Below are positions 8,095-17,472 of a stretch of DNA of 26,208 bases, piece by piece (within the stretch, counting starts at the first letter, position 1; each line of letters opens with the position of its first letter). Under the pieces are notes generated by a model that saw only the letters and a program-made list of their open reading frames with translations, had not been told where the DNA came from and did no database searches. The stretch spans positions 1 to 26,208 of the forward strand of contig BNZI01000011.1 in the NCBI GenBank assembly GCA_026000945.1, read 5' to 3'. The DNA is from Clostridia bacterium (lineage in GTDB: Bacteria; Bacillota; Clostridia; Lachnospirales; Lachnospiraceae). The translations under genes were made by a program, and so were the position numbers.

Positions 8095-8382
8095 ATGAAA
8101 TTGGTACCTTTGGGAGATAGGGTAGTATTACGGCAGTTAGTTGCAGAAGAAACTACAGCTTCAGGGATTGTATTGCCAGGAACGGCGCAAGAGAAACCAC
8201 AGCAGGCAGAAGTCGTTGCGGTAGGACCAGGCGGTGTGGTAGATGGCAAAGAAGTCGTGATGCAAGTTTCAGTGGGTGATCTAGTAATTTATTCAAAATA
8301 TGCAGGTAATGAAGTTAAATTAGATAAAGATGAGTATATTGTAGTTAAACAAAGTGATATTTTAACTAAAGTAGAAAAATAA
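8095..8382 (+). CDS. groES: Co-chaperonin GroES
   Basis: Cytosolic 95-aa subunit of the heptameric lid of the GroEL chamber. It has the usual family length and features: Pro-Leu-Gly-Asp-Arg-Val at the N-terminus, the mobile loop Glu-Glu-Thr-Thr-Ala-Ser-Gly-Ile-Val-Leu-Pro, and Gly-Asp-x-Val-Ile-Tyr-Ser-Lys-Tyr-Ala-Gly later. The ATG at 8095 is preceded by AAAGGAGG, so the in-frame GTG at 8065 inside the CIRCE is not the start. It is first gene of the HrcA/CIRCE-controlled operon. The unusual point is the distance of about 308 bases to groEL, where most relatives have a few tens of bases. Confidence 0.97.
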   Translation: MKLVPLGDRVVLRQLVAEETTASGIVLPGTAQEKPQQAEVVAVGPGGVVDGKEVVMQVSVGDLVIYSKYAGNEVKLDKDEYIVVKQSDILTKVEK

Positions 8383-8397
8383 ATAAAAATTCAATGA

Positions 8398-8640
8398 GTA
8401 AGCAGGGGTTATGAGCGTAAACAGCTTGAGTTAAACGTTCGTCGTTGGGCGTATCTAGCGTGTTATGCAGAATATGGGTAGTATGTGTTGTATGTTGCGG
8501 TTAACTTAATGAATACACCGTAAGTTCTGCGGTGTTAGCCTGTAGAGAGTTCTTGGTAGAATCTCAATGAAACAGGGATTCAACATCAGGCCTACTTAAG
8601 TTAGGTAATTAGTACCACCAAGCAGGTTTGAGTAAGTTTG
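8398..8640 (+). ncRNA. Candidate structured RNA in the groES-groEL spacer (omega-RNA/HEARO-like, ORF-less)
   Basis: The spacer folds by hand into several helices: a long-range 9-bp stem (8426-8434 with 8501-8509, one G-U), an inner stem (8449-8453 with 8464-8468), a 6-bp hairpin ACACCG/CGGTGT (8515-8520 with 8530-8535) with a GUAAGU-containing loop, CCTGT/ACAGG (8539-8543 with 8572-8576) enclosing GAGA-TTC/GAA-TCTC (8545-8565), and GGTA/TACC (8604-8616). The GUAAGU loop and the AAUGAAACAGGGAUUCAA stretch resemble, from memory, scaffold RNAs of IscB (HEARO) or TnpB mobile elements. No nuclease ORF is present and GC content is higher than in other gaps. An ATGA precedes the apparent left edge. 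Boundaries are approximate; an ordinary operon-internal structured leader of groEL is the alternative. Confidence 0.45.
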
Positions 8641-8651
8641 AAGAACGGTAG

Positions 8652-10313
<1,662 letters not shown>

Positions 10314-10316
<3 letters not shown>

Positions 10317-10467
10317 GAACCTAGTTTTGCCTACTCAATGCTGTTATTGTTTTTGCAATATTACGGCAAATTTTTTTGCCTGAGTTCAGCAAAGCGGCAC
10401 AATTTTTCTTATCTTACAAAAAATAACCGCAAATCTAATATTTTCACTCTATGCATACAGGTTCTTA
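10314..10467. mobile_element. Inverted-repeat element J after groEL (154 bp, MITE-like)
   Basis: The ends are TAGGAACCT (10314-10322) and AGGTTCTTA (10459-10467), inverted copies with one mismatch and TA at both outer edges. The interior has small perfect hairpins (TATTG/CAATA near 10345-10361; GGCAAA/TTTGCC at 10365-10380). No ORF is present. The size equals copy A, and the ends follow the TA-plus-GGA pattern of the main family, but the inner sequence is different, so it is at most a distant relative. It could partly serve as a groEL terminator. Confidence 0.5.
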
Positions 10468-10525
10468 ATATAAATCTCTAAATCATTAGGATAGATGAAG
10501 ACTGAACAACTTACACATAGGTTTT

Positions 10526-10560
10526 AAGAGAAGGTAGCTTTTGCTTATCTTCTCTTTTCT
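10526..10560 (+). terminator. Intrinsic terminator after groEL
   Basis: AAGAGAAGGTAGC (10526-10538) pairs across a TTTT loop with GCTTATCTTCTCTT (10543-10556), giving a stem of about 12 bp with one G-U and one bulge, followed by TTCT. It would separate the groESL operon from the amino acid transporter operon. The remaining gap to the permease (10561-10689) holds no gene and should contain that operon's promoter, which I could not fix. Confidence 0.65.
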
Positions 10561-10689
10561 CATATCCACTTGAATACATAGAATGGAGTAAGTGCAGACT
10601 CTATTTACATGGTTTTGAATGAATGACAAAGATTTTTTGATTAGAAATCTTGATGAACAGAGTTTGTAAAACGACAAGGAGGGATGGCG

Positions 10690-11349
10690 TTGGATATACA
10701 AGCAATAGTAGAGAGTTTTCCATATTATTTACAAGCAATGGGAACTACACTAAAACTAGCTTTTGGAGGAATTTTTTTCTCTTTTTTGATTGGATTGCTT
10801 GTGGGATTTATCCGTTATTTTCGTGTTCCTATCTTAAAACAATTAGCTGATGGGTATACAGAATTATCTAGAAATACCCCTTTACTAATTCAATTATTTT
10901 TTATTTACTACGGATTACCTAAAATAGGAATACAATTATCTAAAGAACTTTGCGGGGTCATTGGACTTTCTTTTTTAGGTGGAGGATACATGGCGGAAAG
11001 TATACGGGGAGGCATTGAAGATGTGCCTTTGATCCAGATAGAAAGCGGAAAAGCGATTGGATTAAGCCGTGTACAGCTGGCAAGATATATTATCTTTCCT
11101 CAAGGATTTTTGCGTAGCGTGTCTAATATCGGTGCAAATGCTTTGTTTTTGTTAAAAGAAACTTCTGTATTTTCTGCTATTGCGATTATGGATTTAACAA
11201 ATGTTACCCGGGATTTAATTTCGATGTACTACTTAACCAAAGAATATATGCTGATGTTGGTTATTTCCTACGTGATCATTCTGGTTCCAATGGGACTATT
11301 CATTAGTTATATTGAAAGGAGGGTGAGATACGGTGTATTTGGGGATTAG
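10690..11349 (+). CDS. Polar amino acid ABC transporter permease (first)
   Basis: Inner-membrane subunit of a HisM/GlnP-type importer, 219 aa, with about five hydrophobic helices. The cytoplasmic EAA loop that docks to the ATPase is visible as Glu-Ser-Gly-Lys-Ala-Ile-Gly-Leu-Ser-Arg. AAGGAGGG (10676-10683) touches the ATG at 10684, leaving no spacer, whereas the TTG at 10690 has a 6-base spacer, so TTG is the preferred start; this adds or removes only two residues. It overlaps the second permease by 17 bases. With the other permease, ATPase and lipoprotein downstream it forms one importer, probably for cysteine judging from the binding protein. Confidence 0.88.
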   Translation: MDIQAIVESFPYYLQAMGTTLKLAFGGIFFSFLIGLLVGFIRYFRVPILKQLADGYTELSRNTPLLIQLFFIYYGLPKIGIQLSKELCGVIGLSFLGGGYMAESIRGGIEDVPLIQIESGKAIGLSRVQLARYIIFPQGFLRSVSNIGANALFLLKETSVFSAIAIMDLTNVTRDLISMYYLTKEYMLMLVISYVIILVPMGLFISYIERRVRYGVFGD

Positions 11350-12007
11350 CATATTATGGGATGGAAATAATTTAGGGAGATTGCTTTTGGGTTTGTGGGA
11401 AGCGATTAAAATTGCAGGGGTCAGTTTAGGCTTTGGCATTATTTTAGGAACATTTTTTGGTGTGATACGTACTTTTCCCTCTTCGTTAATTCGGATCATT
11501 TTTCGTATCTATTTAGAAATTTTTCGTATTATCCCTTTATTAGTTTTATTATATGTATTTTATTATATTTTACCAGAAAATTTTAATATAGATCTTCCCA
11601 ATCAACTCGTTTCTGTGCTAGTATTTATCTTGTGGATCAGTGCAGAAATGAGTGAAATTATCCGCAGCAGTTTGATGAGTGTGTCAAAACATCAAATTGA
11701 GAGCGGTAAGGCTTTAGGATTTAATCGTTTACAATTATATCAATATGTTTATTTTCCACAGGGAATAAAAAGTGCTATTCCCTCAATGATTAATTTAGTG
11801 ACAAGAGTGATTAAAACAACCTCTCTACTGATGATGATTGGTGTAACAGAAGTGATCCGCGTAGGTCAGCAGATGATAGAACATTATGCAGTAACGATTT
11901 CGACTGCTCCTTTATGGATTTATGGATTTATTTTTATGCTTTATTTTATTGTATGTTTTCCCTTGAACATGGCAGCTAAATTTTGGGAAAGGAGGATTGG
12001 AGGATGA
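11333..12007 (+). CDS. Polar amino acid ABC transporter permease (second)
   Basis: Second inner-membrane subunit, 224 aa, same family as the preceding permease, so the channel is probably a heterodimer. The EAA loop reads Glu-Ser-Gly-Lys-Ala-Leu-Gly-Phe-Asn-Arg, followed by Tyr-Phe-Pro-Gln-Gly. About five hydrophobic helices are seen. The start is GTG at 11333 behind AAAGGAGGG (10 bases), inside the end of the first permease gene. The stop overlaps the ATPase start as ATGA, so all three are translationally coupled. Confidence 0.88.
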   Translation: MYLGISILWDGNNLGRLLLGLWEAIKIAGVSLGFGIILGTFFGVIRTFPSSLIRIIFRIYLEIFRIIPLLVLLYVFYYILPENFNIDLPNQLVSVLVFILWISAEMSEIIRSSLMSVSKHQIESGKALGFNRLQLYQYVYFPQGIKSAIPSMINLVTRVIKTTSLLMMIGVTEVIRVGQQMIEHYAVTISTAPLWIYGFIFMLYFIVCFPLNMAAKFWERRIGG

Positions 12008-12741
12008 GTAAAAAAATTCTGGAAGTCAAGCATTTACAGAAATGTTTTGGAGAAAAAGAAATTCTAAAAAATGTTTCTTTCTCTATTCAAGAAGGGGAAG
12101 TGTTAGTGTTACTTGGACCTAGTGGATCAGGTAAAAGTACTTTGTTACGGACATTAAATGGTTTGGAAAGTATACAAAAAGGAGAAATTTATTTTCAAGG
12201 AGAGTTACTAAAAGGCGAGGAAAAACAGTGGCAAGCAATTAGACAAAAGATTGCTATGGTATTTCAAAATTATGAACTCTTCCCCAACTTGACAGTAATG
12301 GAAAATTTGTTACTCAGTCCCACTAAAGTACAAAAAAGAGAGAAAACTACAGTAGAGAAACAGGCAAAAGTTTTATTAGAACGCATTGGTTTGGGAGAAA
12401 AGTTGAAAAGCTATCCAAGAGAACTTTCAGGTGGACAAAAGCAAAGAGTTGCTATTGTTCGGGCTTTGGTAATGGAACCGACCATGATTTTATTTGATGA
12501 AGTTACCGCTTCTTTAGATCCTGAAATGGTTCGGGAAGTACTGGAAATGATACAGGATTTAGCAAAAGAGAGAAAAACGATGATGGTGGTTACCCATGAA
12601 ATTGATTTTGCTCGTAGAGTAGCTGATCGAGTGATTTTTATGGAAGAAGGAGAAATTATCAGTGATTATACAGCACAAGAATTTTTTGAAGAACAAAAAA
12701 ATGAGCGAATTACTCGCTTTTTAAATAGCTTAACCCATTGA
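12004..12741 (+). CDS. Polar amino acid ABC transporter ATP-binding protein
   Basis: Cytosolic ATPase of 245 aa, GlnQ/HisP class. Seen: Walker A Gly-Pro-Ser-Gly-Ser-Gly-Lys-Ser-Thr (about residues 38-46), Q-loop Val-Phe-Gln-Asn, signature Leu-Ser-Gly-Gly-Gln-Lys-Gln-Arg, Walker B Ile-Leu-Phe-Asp-Glu, and the switch His in Val-Thr-His-Glu. After Walker B the usual Pro is Val (Asp-Glu-Val-Thr-Ala), a variant seen in this subfamily. The ATG at 12004 has AAAGGAGG 8 bases upstream; the in-frame TTG at 11983 precedes that site and is not used. It energises import by the two permeases upstream and the lipoprotein downstream. Confidence 0.95.
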   Translation: MSKKILEVKHLQKCFGEKEILKNVSFSIQEGEVLVLLGPSGSGKSTLLRTLNGLESIQKGEIYFQGELLKGEEKQWQAIRQKIAMVFQNYELFPNLTVMENLLLSPTKVQKREKTTVEKQAKVLLERIGLGEKLKSYPRELSGGQKQRVAIVRALVMEPTMILFDEVTASLDPEMVREVLEMIQDLAKERKTMMVVTHEIDFARRVADRVIFMEEGEIISDYTAQEFFEEQKNERITRFLNSLTH

Positions 12742-12756
12742 TGTTAAGTGTTGAAT

Positions 12757-12775
12757 TAGGGCGTGTTCACGCTAG
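12757..12775. repeat. Solitary end of the MITE-like family (copy H)
   Basis: TA followed by GGGCGTGTTCACGCTAG, matching the family end consensus closely (compare GGGCGTGTTTACACT at 22053). No opposite end is found before the next gene, so this is a remnant or a partial copy in the 88-base gap between the ATPase and the binding protein. Confidence 0.6.
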
Positions 12776-12829
12776 ATAAAAGCAGATAGAGGAATGATAT
12801 CATTCACTGAAAAGTGAAAGGAGAGAGTT

Positions 12830-13669
12830 ATGAAATTAAGAAAAAAAATTGTAGGATTAGGTATTGCTTTTTTGTTAGGTGCTTTTAGCATGGTAGGATG
12901 CAGCACAGGTTCAGGATCTGGTGGAGATTCTTCTTTAGCGGCAATTCAAGAAAGAGGAGAAGTTCGTATTGCTGTTTTTGGAGATTTGATTCCTTATGGA
13001 TACATGGATGAAAATGGAAATCATCAAGGTTATGATGTTTATTTGGCTAAACAAATTGGAAAAGATTTATTAGGTAGTGAAGATAAAGTGAAATTTGTGG
13101 TACTGAATGCAGAGGAAAGAGTAGATGCGTTAAAATCCAATAAAGTGGACATTGTATTGGCGAACTTTACAAAAACTGCAGAGAGGGAAAAAGTAGTAGA
13201 TTTTGCCGAACCTTATATGAAAGTAGCAATTGGAGTTGTATCAAAAAAAGATAATTTAATTACGAATGTAGAACAATTGGATGGACAAAGTTTGATTGTC
13301 ACCAAAGGTACAACGTCTGAGTTGTATTTTACTAAAAATCATCCTCAGGTAAAGCTAGAAAAATTTGATTCAAAATCTCAGCAATTTGCTGCTTTGACAG
13401 ATGGACGTGTAAATGCTTTGGCAGATGATAACAGTTATCTTTATGGATGGGTCAAAAATAATCCTGATTTTGCAGTAGGAATTAAGGAGTTGGGAGAAAT
13501 TGAAACCATTAATCCAGCAGTCAAAAAAGGTAATAGCACTTTATTGGAATGGTTAAATAAAGAAATTAAAAGCTTGACGCAAGAAAAATTCTTTGTTAAA
13601 GCTTATGATGAAACCTTAAAGAGTTTTTTTGGTGAAGAGATTGAAGCGAAAGACCTTATCATGGAGTAA
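12830..13669 (+). CDS. Amino acid ABC transporter substrate-binding lipoprotein, CjaA-like (probable cysteine)
   Basis: Extracytoplasmic binding protein of 279 aa, anchored as a lipoprotein: basic start, hydrophobic core and lipobox Ser-Met-Val-Gly-Cys (Cys24). The mature part is a family 3 solute-binding fold. Segments such as Gly-Tyr-Asp-Val-Tyr-Leu-Ala-Lys, Lys-Ser-Asn-Lys-Val-Asp-Ile, Val-Asp-Phe-Ala-Glu-Pro-Tyr-Met-Lys-Val-Ala and Ala-Tyr-Asp-Glu-Thr-Leu-Lys resemble the Campylobacter CjaA cysteine-binding protein as I remember it, hence the substrate guess. A GGAGAG ribosome site precedes the ATG. It is the last gene of the importer and lies 10 bases before the DUF512 gene. Confidence 0.85.
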   Translation: MKLRKKIVGLGIAFLLGAFSMVGCSTGSGSGGDSSLAAIQERGEVRIAVFGDLIPYGYMDENGNHQGYDVYLAKQIGKDLLGSEDKVKFVVLNAEERVDALKSNKVDIVLANFTKTAEREKVVDFAEPYMKVAIGVVSKKDNLITNVEQLDGQSLIVTKGTTSELYFTKNHPQVKLEKFDSKSQQFAALTDGRVNALADDNSYLYGWVKNNPDFAVGIKELGEIETINPAVKKGNSTLLEWLNKEIKSLTQEKFFVKAYDETLKSFFGEEIEAKDLIME

Positions 13670-13679
13670 TGAGGAGTAT

Positions 13680-15035
13680 ATGGGTAAAGAGCATAGGATA
13701 ATCGAGGTAAAACCAAATTCTATCGCCGAGGAATTAGGTATAGAAAAAGGAGATATTTTATTAAAAATTAACCAAAAGATCTTAGAAGATAGCTTAGACT
13801 ATGGATATTTGATTCAAGAAGAAGTATTGGAAGTACTGCTGAAAAAAAAAGATGGGCAAGAATGGATTTTAGAAATTGAAAAAGAGGAAGAAGAAGATTT
13901 AGGCTTAGTTTTTGATCATGATTTAATGGATGAATACCATTCTTGCAGTAATCATTGTATGTTTTGTTTTATTGACCAGATGCCTTCAGGGATGAGGGAA
14001 ACTTTGTATTTCAAAGATGATGATGCCCGTTTGTCTTTTTTACATGGAAATTATATTACTTTGACGAATTTACGGGAAGTGGATGTAGAAAGAATTTTAC
14101 GGTATCGCCTTTCTCCCATCAATATTTCTGTACATACGACAAATCCTGTTTTGCGCAATCGTATGCTTGCTAACCGTTTGGGAGGAGAGTCTTTAAAGAT
14201 TCTTAAACGTTTTGCTGATGCAAATTTAGCGATGAATGGGCAAATTGTATTATGTAAAGGAATAAATGATGGGAAAGAGCTGGAGAGAACGATTGCTGAT
14301 TTGAGCGAATATATTCCTGCTATGCAGAGTTTGTCCGTGGTACCAGTAGGATTGACAAATTTTCGGGATAAATTGTATCCCTTAGAATCTTTTGAACGGG
14401 AAGATGCCATTCAAGTTTTGGAGCTTATTGAAAAGTGGCAGACAGTGCTTTGGAAGATACATGGGGTGCATTTTGTTCATGCTTCAGATGAATTTTATCT
14501 TTTAGCAGGGAAAAATTTACCCAAAGCAGAAAGTTATGATGGATATTTACAATGGGAAAATGGCGTAGGTATGTTGCGTTCTTTTATGGAAGAAGCAAAA
14601 GATACGCTGAATCAGATAAAAGTTTTACCGAAAGAACAACGGAGAATTAGTTTGGCAACAGGAATATTAGCAGCTCCTTACTTGCGAGAAGTGCTAGATG
14701 AAATTTGTAAAAAATTTCCTCAAATTCATGCTATGCTTTATCCTATCCGAAATGAATTTTTTGGAGAAAAAATTACGGTTGCCGGTTTACTTACTGGGGG
14801 AGATATACAAAATCAACTTAAAGGAAAAGATTTAGGCACTGCGCTTTTACTACCTGAACATATGCTAAAAAGTACGGAAGATATTTTTTTGGATGATATC
14901 CATTTGAAGGAATTGGAACAAAATTTAGCTGTGCCTATACAAAAAGTAGAGACAGATGGAAAATCTTTTGTACAAGCAGTTTGTGGACTGGAAAAAAGAA
15001 CAAGAAATAAAGCAATACAGCAATATGAACGATGA
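13680..15035 (+). CDS. DUF512 protein with PDZ and radical SAM-like domains
   Basis: Protein of 451 aa of unknown reaction. Residues about 5-40 form a PDZ-like segment (Ser-Ile-Ala-Glu-Glu-Leu-Gly-Ile-Glu-Lys-Gly-Asp). A radical SAM cluster motif follows, Cys-x3-Cys-x2-Cys at C89, C93, C96, which should hold a 4Fe-4S cluster. The C-terminal half is the DUF512 region, ending with Gly-Gly-Asp-Ile and the Leu-Leu-Leu-Pro stretch. The ATG at 13680 has GAGGAG about 5 bases upstream; in-frame codons further up lie inside the binding-protein gene. The family is commonly found next to der in Clostridia, as here. Function remains undefined. Confidence 0.88.
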   Translation: MGKEHRIIEVKPNSIAEELGIEKGDILLKINQKILEDSLDYGYLIQEEVLEVLLKKKDGQEWILEIEKEEEEDLGLVFDHDLMDEYHSCSNHCMFCFIDQMPSGMRETLYFKDDDARLSFLHGNYITLTNLREVDVERILRYRLSPINISVHTTNPVLRNRMLANRLGGESLKILKRFADANLAMNGQIVLCKGINDGKELERTIADLSEYIPAMQSLSVVPVGLTNFRDKLYPLESFEREDAIQVLELIEKWQTVLWKIHGVHFVHASDEFYLLAGKNLPKAESYDGYLQWENGVGMLRSFMEEAKDTLNQIKVLPKEQRRISLATGILAAPYLREVLDEICKKFPQIHAMLYPIRNEFFGEKITVAGLLTGGDIQNQLKGKDLGTALLLPEHMLKSTEDIFLDDIHLKELEQNLAVPIQKVETDGKSFVQAVCGLEKRTRNKAIQQYER

Positions 15036-15181
15036 CAAACATTTCGTGTGATGGATGACAGGTTGATTTTTCTAAGCTAGAGGTTTATCCCAGACCAAAA
15101 GAGCAACGAGATTTTGAGAGTGATTCACACGTAAAAATGATCTTTACAGAGAAAATAAATCGTAATGAAGGGAAAAAAGAA

Positions 15182-16513
15182 ATGGCAAAGCCAATGGTAG
15201 CAATTGTAGGCCGTCCTAATGTAGGCAAGTCCACGTTATTTAATATGTTAGCGGGTAGTGCTTTATCTATTGTGGAGGATATTCCTGGAGTAACTCGGGA
15301 TAGAGTACACGCAGAGGGTACTTGGCTTGATCATCAGTTTACTTTGGTAGATACAGGAGGAATAGAACCAGATAGCAAAGATGTCATTTTGTCGCATATA
15401 CGGGAACAGGCGGAAATTGCTGTTCATTTGGCGGATGTCATTGTTTTTGTGGTGGATGTACGCCAGGGCTTAACGGATACCGATGAAAAAGTAGCCATTT
15501 TTTTACGTAAGTCTAAAAAACCAATTATTCTTTGTGTAAATAAAGTAGATCATATAAAAAAGTGGATGAATGATGTATATGAATTTTATCAATTGGGTCT
15601 AGGTGACCCTCTTGCTGTTTCCGCAACAGGAAAATTAGGCTTAGGAGAATTATTAGATGAAGTTGTATCTCATTTTCCACAAAAGAACTTAGAAGAAGAA
15701 GAGGAGGAGACTCCGAAAATTGCGGTAATTGGAAAGCCAAATGTAGGAAAATCATCTTTAATTAATCGTTTATTAGGTGAAGAAAGACTGATTGTTTCAG
15801 ATATGGCAGGGACAACGAGAGATGCTATCGACACGAAAATTTGTTTTCAAGGTAAGGAATATATTTTAATCGATACAGCAGGAATACGTAGAAAAAGCAA
15901 AGTAAAAGAAAATTTGGAGCGTTATAGTGTAATACGTAGTATCTTTGCGGTAAATCGAGCAGACATTGTTATTTTATTGATTGATGCAACCGAAGGTGTT
16001 ACAGAACAAGATGCCAAAATAGCGGGTATTGCTCATGAAAAAGGGAAAGGACTTTTGATTGCAGTAAATAAATGGGATGCAATAGAAAAGAATGATAAAA
16101 CAATTTATGAGCATCAAAAGAAAATTAGGCAAGTGCTGTCTTATTTAAATTATGCAGAATGTCTTTTTATTTCCGCTTTGAGCGGACAGCGCTTGACTAA
16201 GCTGTTTCCTTTGATTGATACCATTATACACAGTCAAAATAATCGTGTTTCTACGGGTGCTTTGAATGAGATTATATCTGAAGCTACAGTTTATCAGCAA
16301 GCTCCATCTGATAAGGGAAAACATTTAAAAATTTATTATTCCACACAGGTATCGGTAAAACCGCCAACGTTTGTTTTATTTGTTAATGATAAAGAGTTAG
16401 CACATTTTTCATATATCCGATATTTAGAAAACCAGATTCGTTCAACTTTTGGTTTTAAAGGAACACCATTAAAGTGGATTATTCGGGAACGGAGGGGAAA
16501 ATACAATGATTAG
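15182..16513 (+). CDS. der: Ribosome biogenesis GTPase Der (EngA)
   Basis: Cytosolic 443-aa GTPase with two tandem G domains, needed for assembly of the 50S subunit. First domain: Gly-Arg-Pro-Asn-Val-Gly-Lys-Ser-Thr (about residues 9-17), Asp-Thr-Gly-Gly, Asn-Lys-Val-Asp. Second: Gly-Lys-Pro-Asn-Val-Gly-Lys-Ser-Ser, Asp-Thr-Ala-Gly, Asn-Lys-Trp-Asp. A KH-like C-terminal domain closes the protein. I chose the ATG at 15182 with AAGGG upstream because the protein then starts Met-Ala-Lys-Pro like relatives; the ATG at 15137 has no ribosome site. The 146-base gap before it contains no terminator I can see. It overlaps plsY by 8 bases. Confidence 0.96.
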   Translation: MAKPMVAIVGRPNVGKSTLFNMLAGSALSIVEDIPGVTRDRVHAEGTWLDHQFTLVDTGGIEPDSKDVILSHIREQAEIAVHLADVIVFVVDVRQGLTDTDEKVAIFLRKSKKPIILCVNKVDHIKKWMNDVYEFYQLGLGDPLAVSATGKLGLGELLDEVVSHFPQKNLEEEEEETPKIAVIGKPNVGKSSLINRLLGEERLIVSDMAGTTRDAIDTKICFQGKEYILIDTAGIRRKSKVKENLERYSVIRSIFAVNRADIVILLIDATEGVTEQDAKIAGIAHEKGKGLLIAVNKWDAIEKNDKTIYEHQKKIRQVLSYLNYAECLFISALSGQRLTKLFPLIDTIIHSQNNRVSTGALNEIISEATVYQQAPSDKGKHLKIYYSTQVSVKPPTFVLFVNDKELAHFSYIRYLENQIRSTFGFKGTPLKWIIRERRGKYND

Positions 16514-17165
16514 GATGATATGTTTAGCTATAGGATATAGTCTGGGCATGGTACAGAGCGCTTATCTTTATGGAAGAATAAAAAATATCGATATCAGAGA
16601 ACATGGAAGTAAAAATGCAGGAGCAACGAATGCTTTGCGTATTCTAGGTAAAAAAGCAGGAGTAACAGTTTTTGTCATTGATGTATTAAAGGCAGTTCTA
16701 GCAATTTTTCTAGTGCGACTTTTGTTCGGTGTGGGTTATCGGAATATTTTGCCTGTATTGATTTTGTATACTGGTTTAGGTACAGTTTTAGGACATAACT
16801 ATCCTTTTTATTTAGGTTTTAAGGGAGGTAAAGGAATTGCAGTGACTATGGGAGTGGTTTTATCTTTAAGTTTACGGCATACCCCTGCAATCCTTGCTTT
16901 TTTGATTTGTTTGGCATTAAGTCGTTATGTTTCTCTGAGTTCTTTAGTTATGGTTGTGGTATTTTTTATTCAAGCGGTGTTTTTTACGCTGACACAAACC
17001 TATTTTATTAGGGGAATTTTCCCGAAGGCGGAATTTTTGCTTTTGGCCTTGGCCTTAGCTGCTTTGCCTTTTTATACGCATCGCAGTAATATTGTTAGAC
17101 TAAAAGCCGGCACAGAACATAAAATGGGAGAGAAAAAAGAAAGTGAAATAACTGTAGAATTATAG
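16506..17165 (+). CDS. plsY: Acyl-phosphate:glycerol-3-phosphate acyltransferase PlsY
   Basis: Integral membrane enzyme of 219 aa that acylates glycerol-3-phosphate from acyl-phosphate, the first step of phospholipid synthesis. Seen: motif 1 Gly-Ser-Lys-Asn-Ala-Gly-Ala-Thr-Asn, motif 2 Gly-His-Asn-Tyr-Pro-Phe-Tyr-Leu-Gly-Phe-Lys-Gly-Gly-Lys-Gly, and about five hydrophobic helices. The start overlaps the end of der. A charged C-terminal tail of about 18 residues extends past the last helix. The next gene, gpsA, makes its substrate, so the pair supplies membrane lipid precursors, although a repeat element sits between them. Confidence 0.95.
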   Translation: MIRMICLAIGYSLGMVQSAYLYGRIKNIDIREHGSKNAGATNALRILGKKAGVTVFVIDVLKAVLAIFLVRLLFGVGYRNILPVLILYTGLGTVLGHNYPFYLGFKGGKGIAVTMGVVLSLSLRHTPAILAFLICLALSRYVSLSSLVMVVVFFIQAVFFTLTQTYFIRGIFPKAEFLLLALALAALPFYTHRSNIVRLKAGTEHKMGEKKESEITVEL

Positions 17166-17170
17166 AATGC

Positions 17171-17454
17171 TAAGAGTCTGTTCAATCTTGTCTGTGGCTT
17201 TAGTGTGAGCAAATTAGGGCGTATTTGTACTAACTAAAATATCTATATTTGAGTAGCTTTGCCGATTTGCAAGGTAAATTTTTGAAAACAATCATGCATA
17301 TTGCAAGAAAATATAAGGCCGACCAGCACAAACCTACTAAAAGTTAGGGCGCCCACGATAAGGCCTAGAGTGGGGCAGACGTAATGGCAGATAATAAAGT
17401 ATTTATGTTGATTAGACCATACTTACCATAAGTAAGAGATTGAACAGACTTTTA
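17171..17454. mobile_element. MITE-like element, copy G (284 bp, composite)
   Basis: TA-flanked, with inverted ends AGAGTCTGTTCAATCT (from 17173) and AGATTGAACAGACTTT (17437-17452), 15 of 16 matching. Inside it a second, degenerate family copy in the opposite orientation can be read: an end-like TA-GGGCGTATTTGTACT near 17215, and ACCTACTAAAAGTTAG near 17332, which is the reverse complement of the family block CTATCTTTTGGTAGGT with differences. This fills the whole 307-base plsY-gpsA gap apart from the edges. There is no ORF. Confidence 0.75.
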
Positions 17455-17472
17455 ACGAAGAGGAGATAAACG

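Noticed and set aside
8052..8249. Minus-strand open frame over groES.
   Set aside because: It is antisense to a conserved gene and runs through the CIRCE; its Pro/Ser/Thr-rich composition is typical of a shadow frame.
8398..8640. Group I or group II intron fragment in the groES-groEL spacer.
   Set aside because: I could not find the conserved P/Q/R/S core of group I or a domain V-like hairpin of group II; the helices fit a scaffold RNA better.
10521..10560. Possible T-box or riboswitch leader before the amino acid importer (AAGAGAAGG resembles part of a T-box).
   Set aside because: The T-box sequence, specifier loop and antiterminator are absent; the hairpin with U-rich tail fits a terminator of groESL.
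12530..12545. Val in place of the usual Pro after Walker B in the ABC ATPase as a defect.
   Set aside because: All catalytic motifs are intact and this substitution occurs in working members of the amino acid transporter class.
15041..15131. Inverted repeat CGTGTGA/TCACACG in the DUF512-der gap as another family copy.
   Set aside because: Only 7 bases match, there are no TA flanks in register and no internal blocks of the family; it is too short to support.
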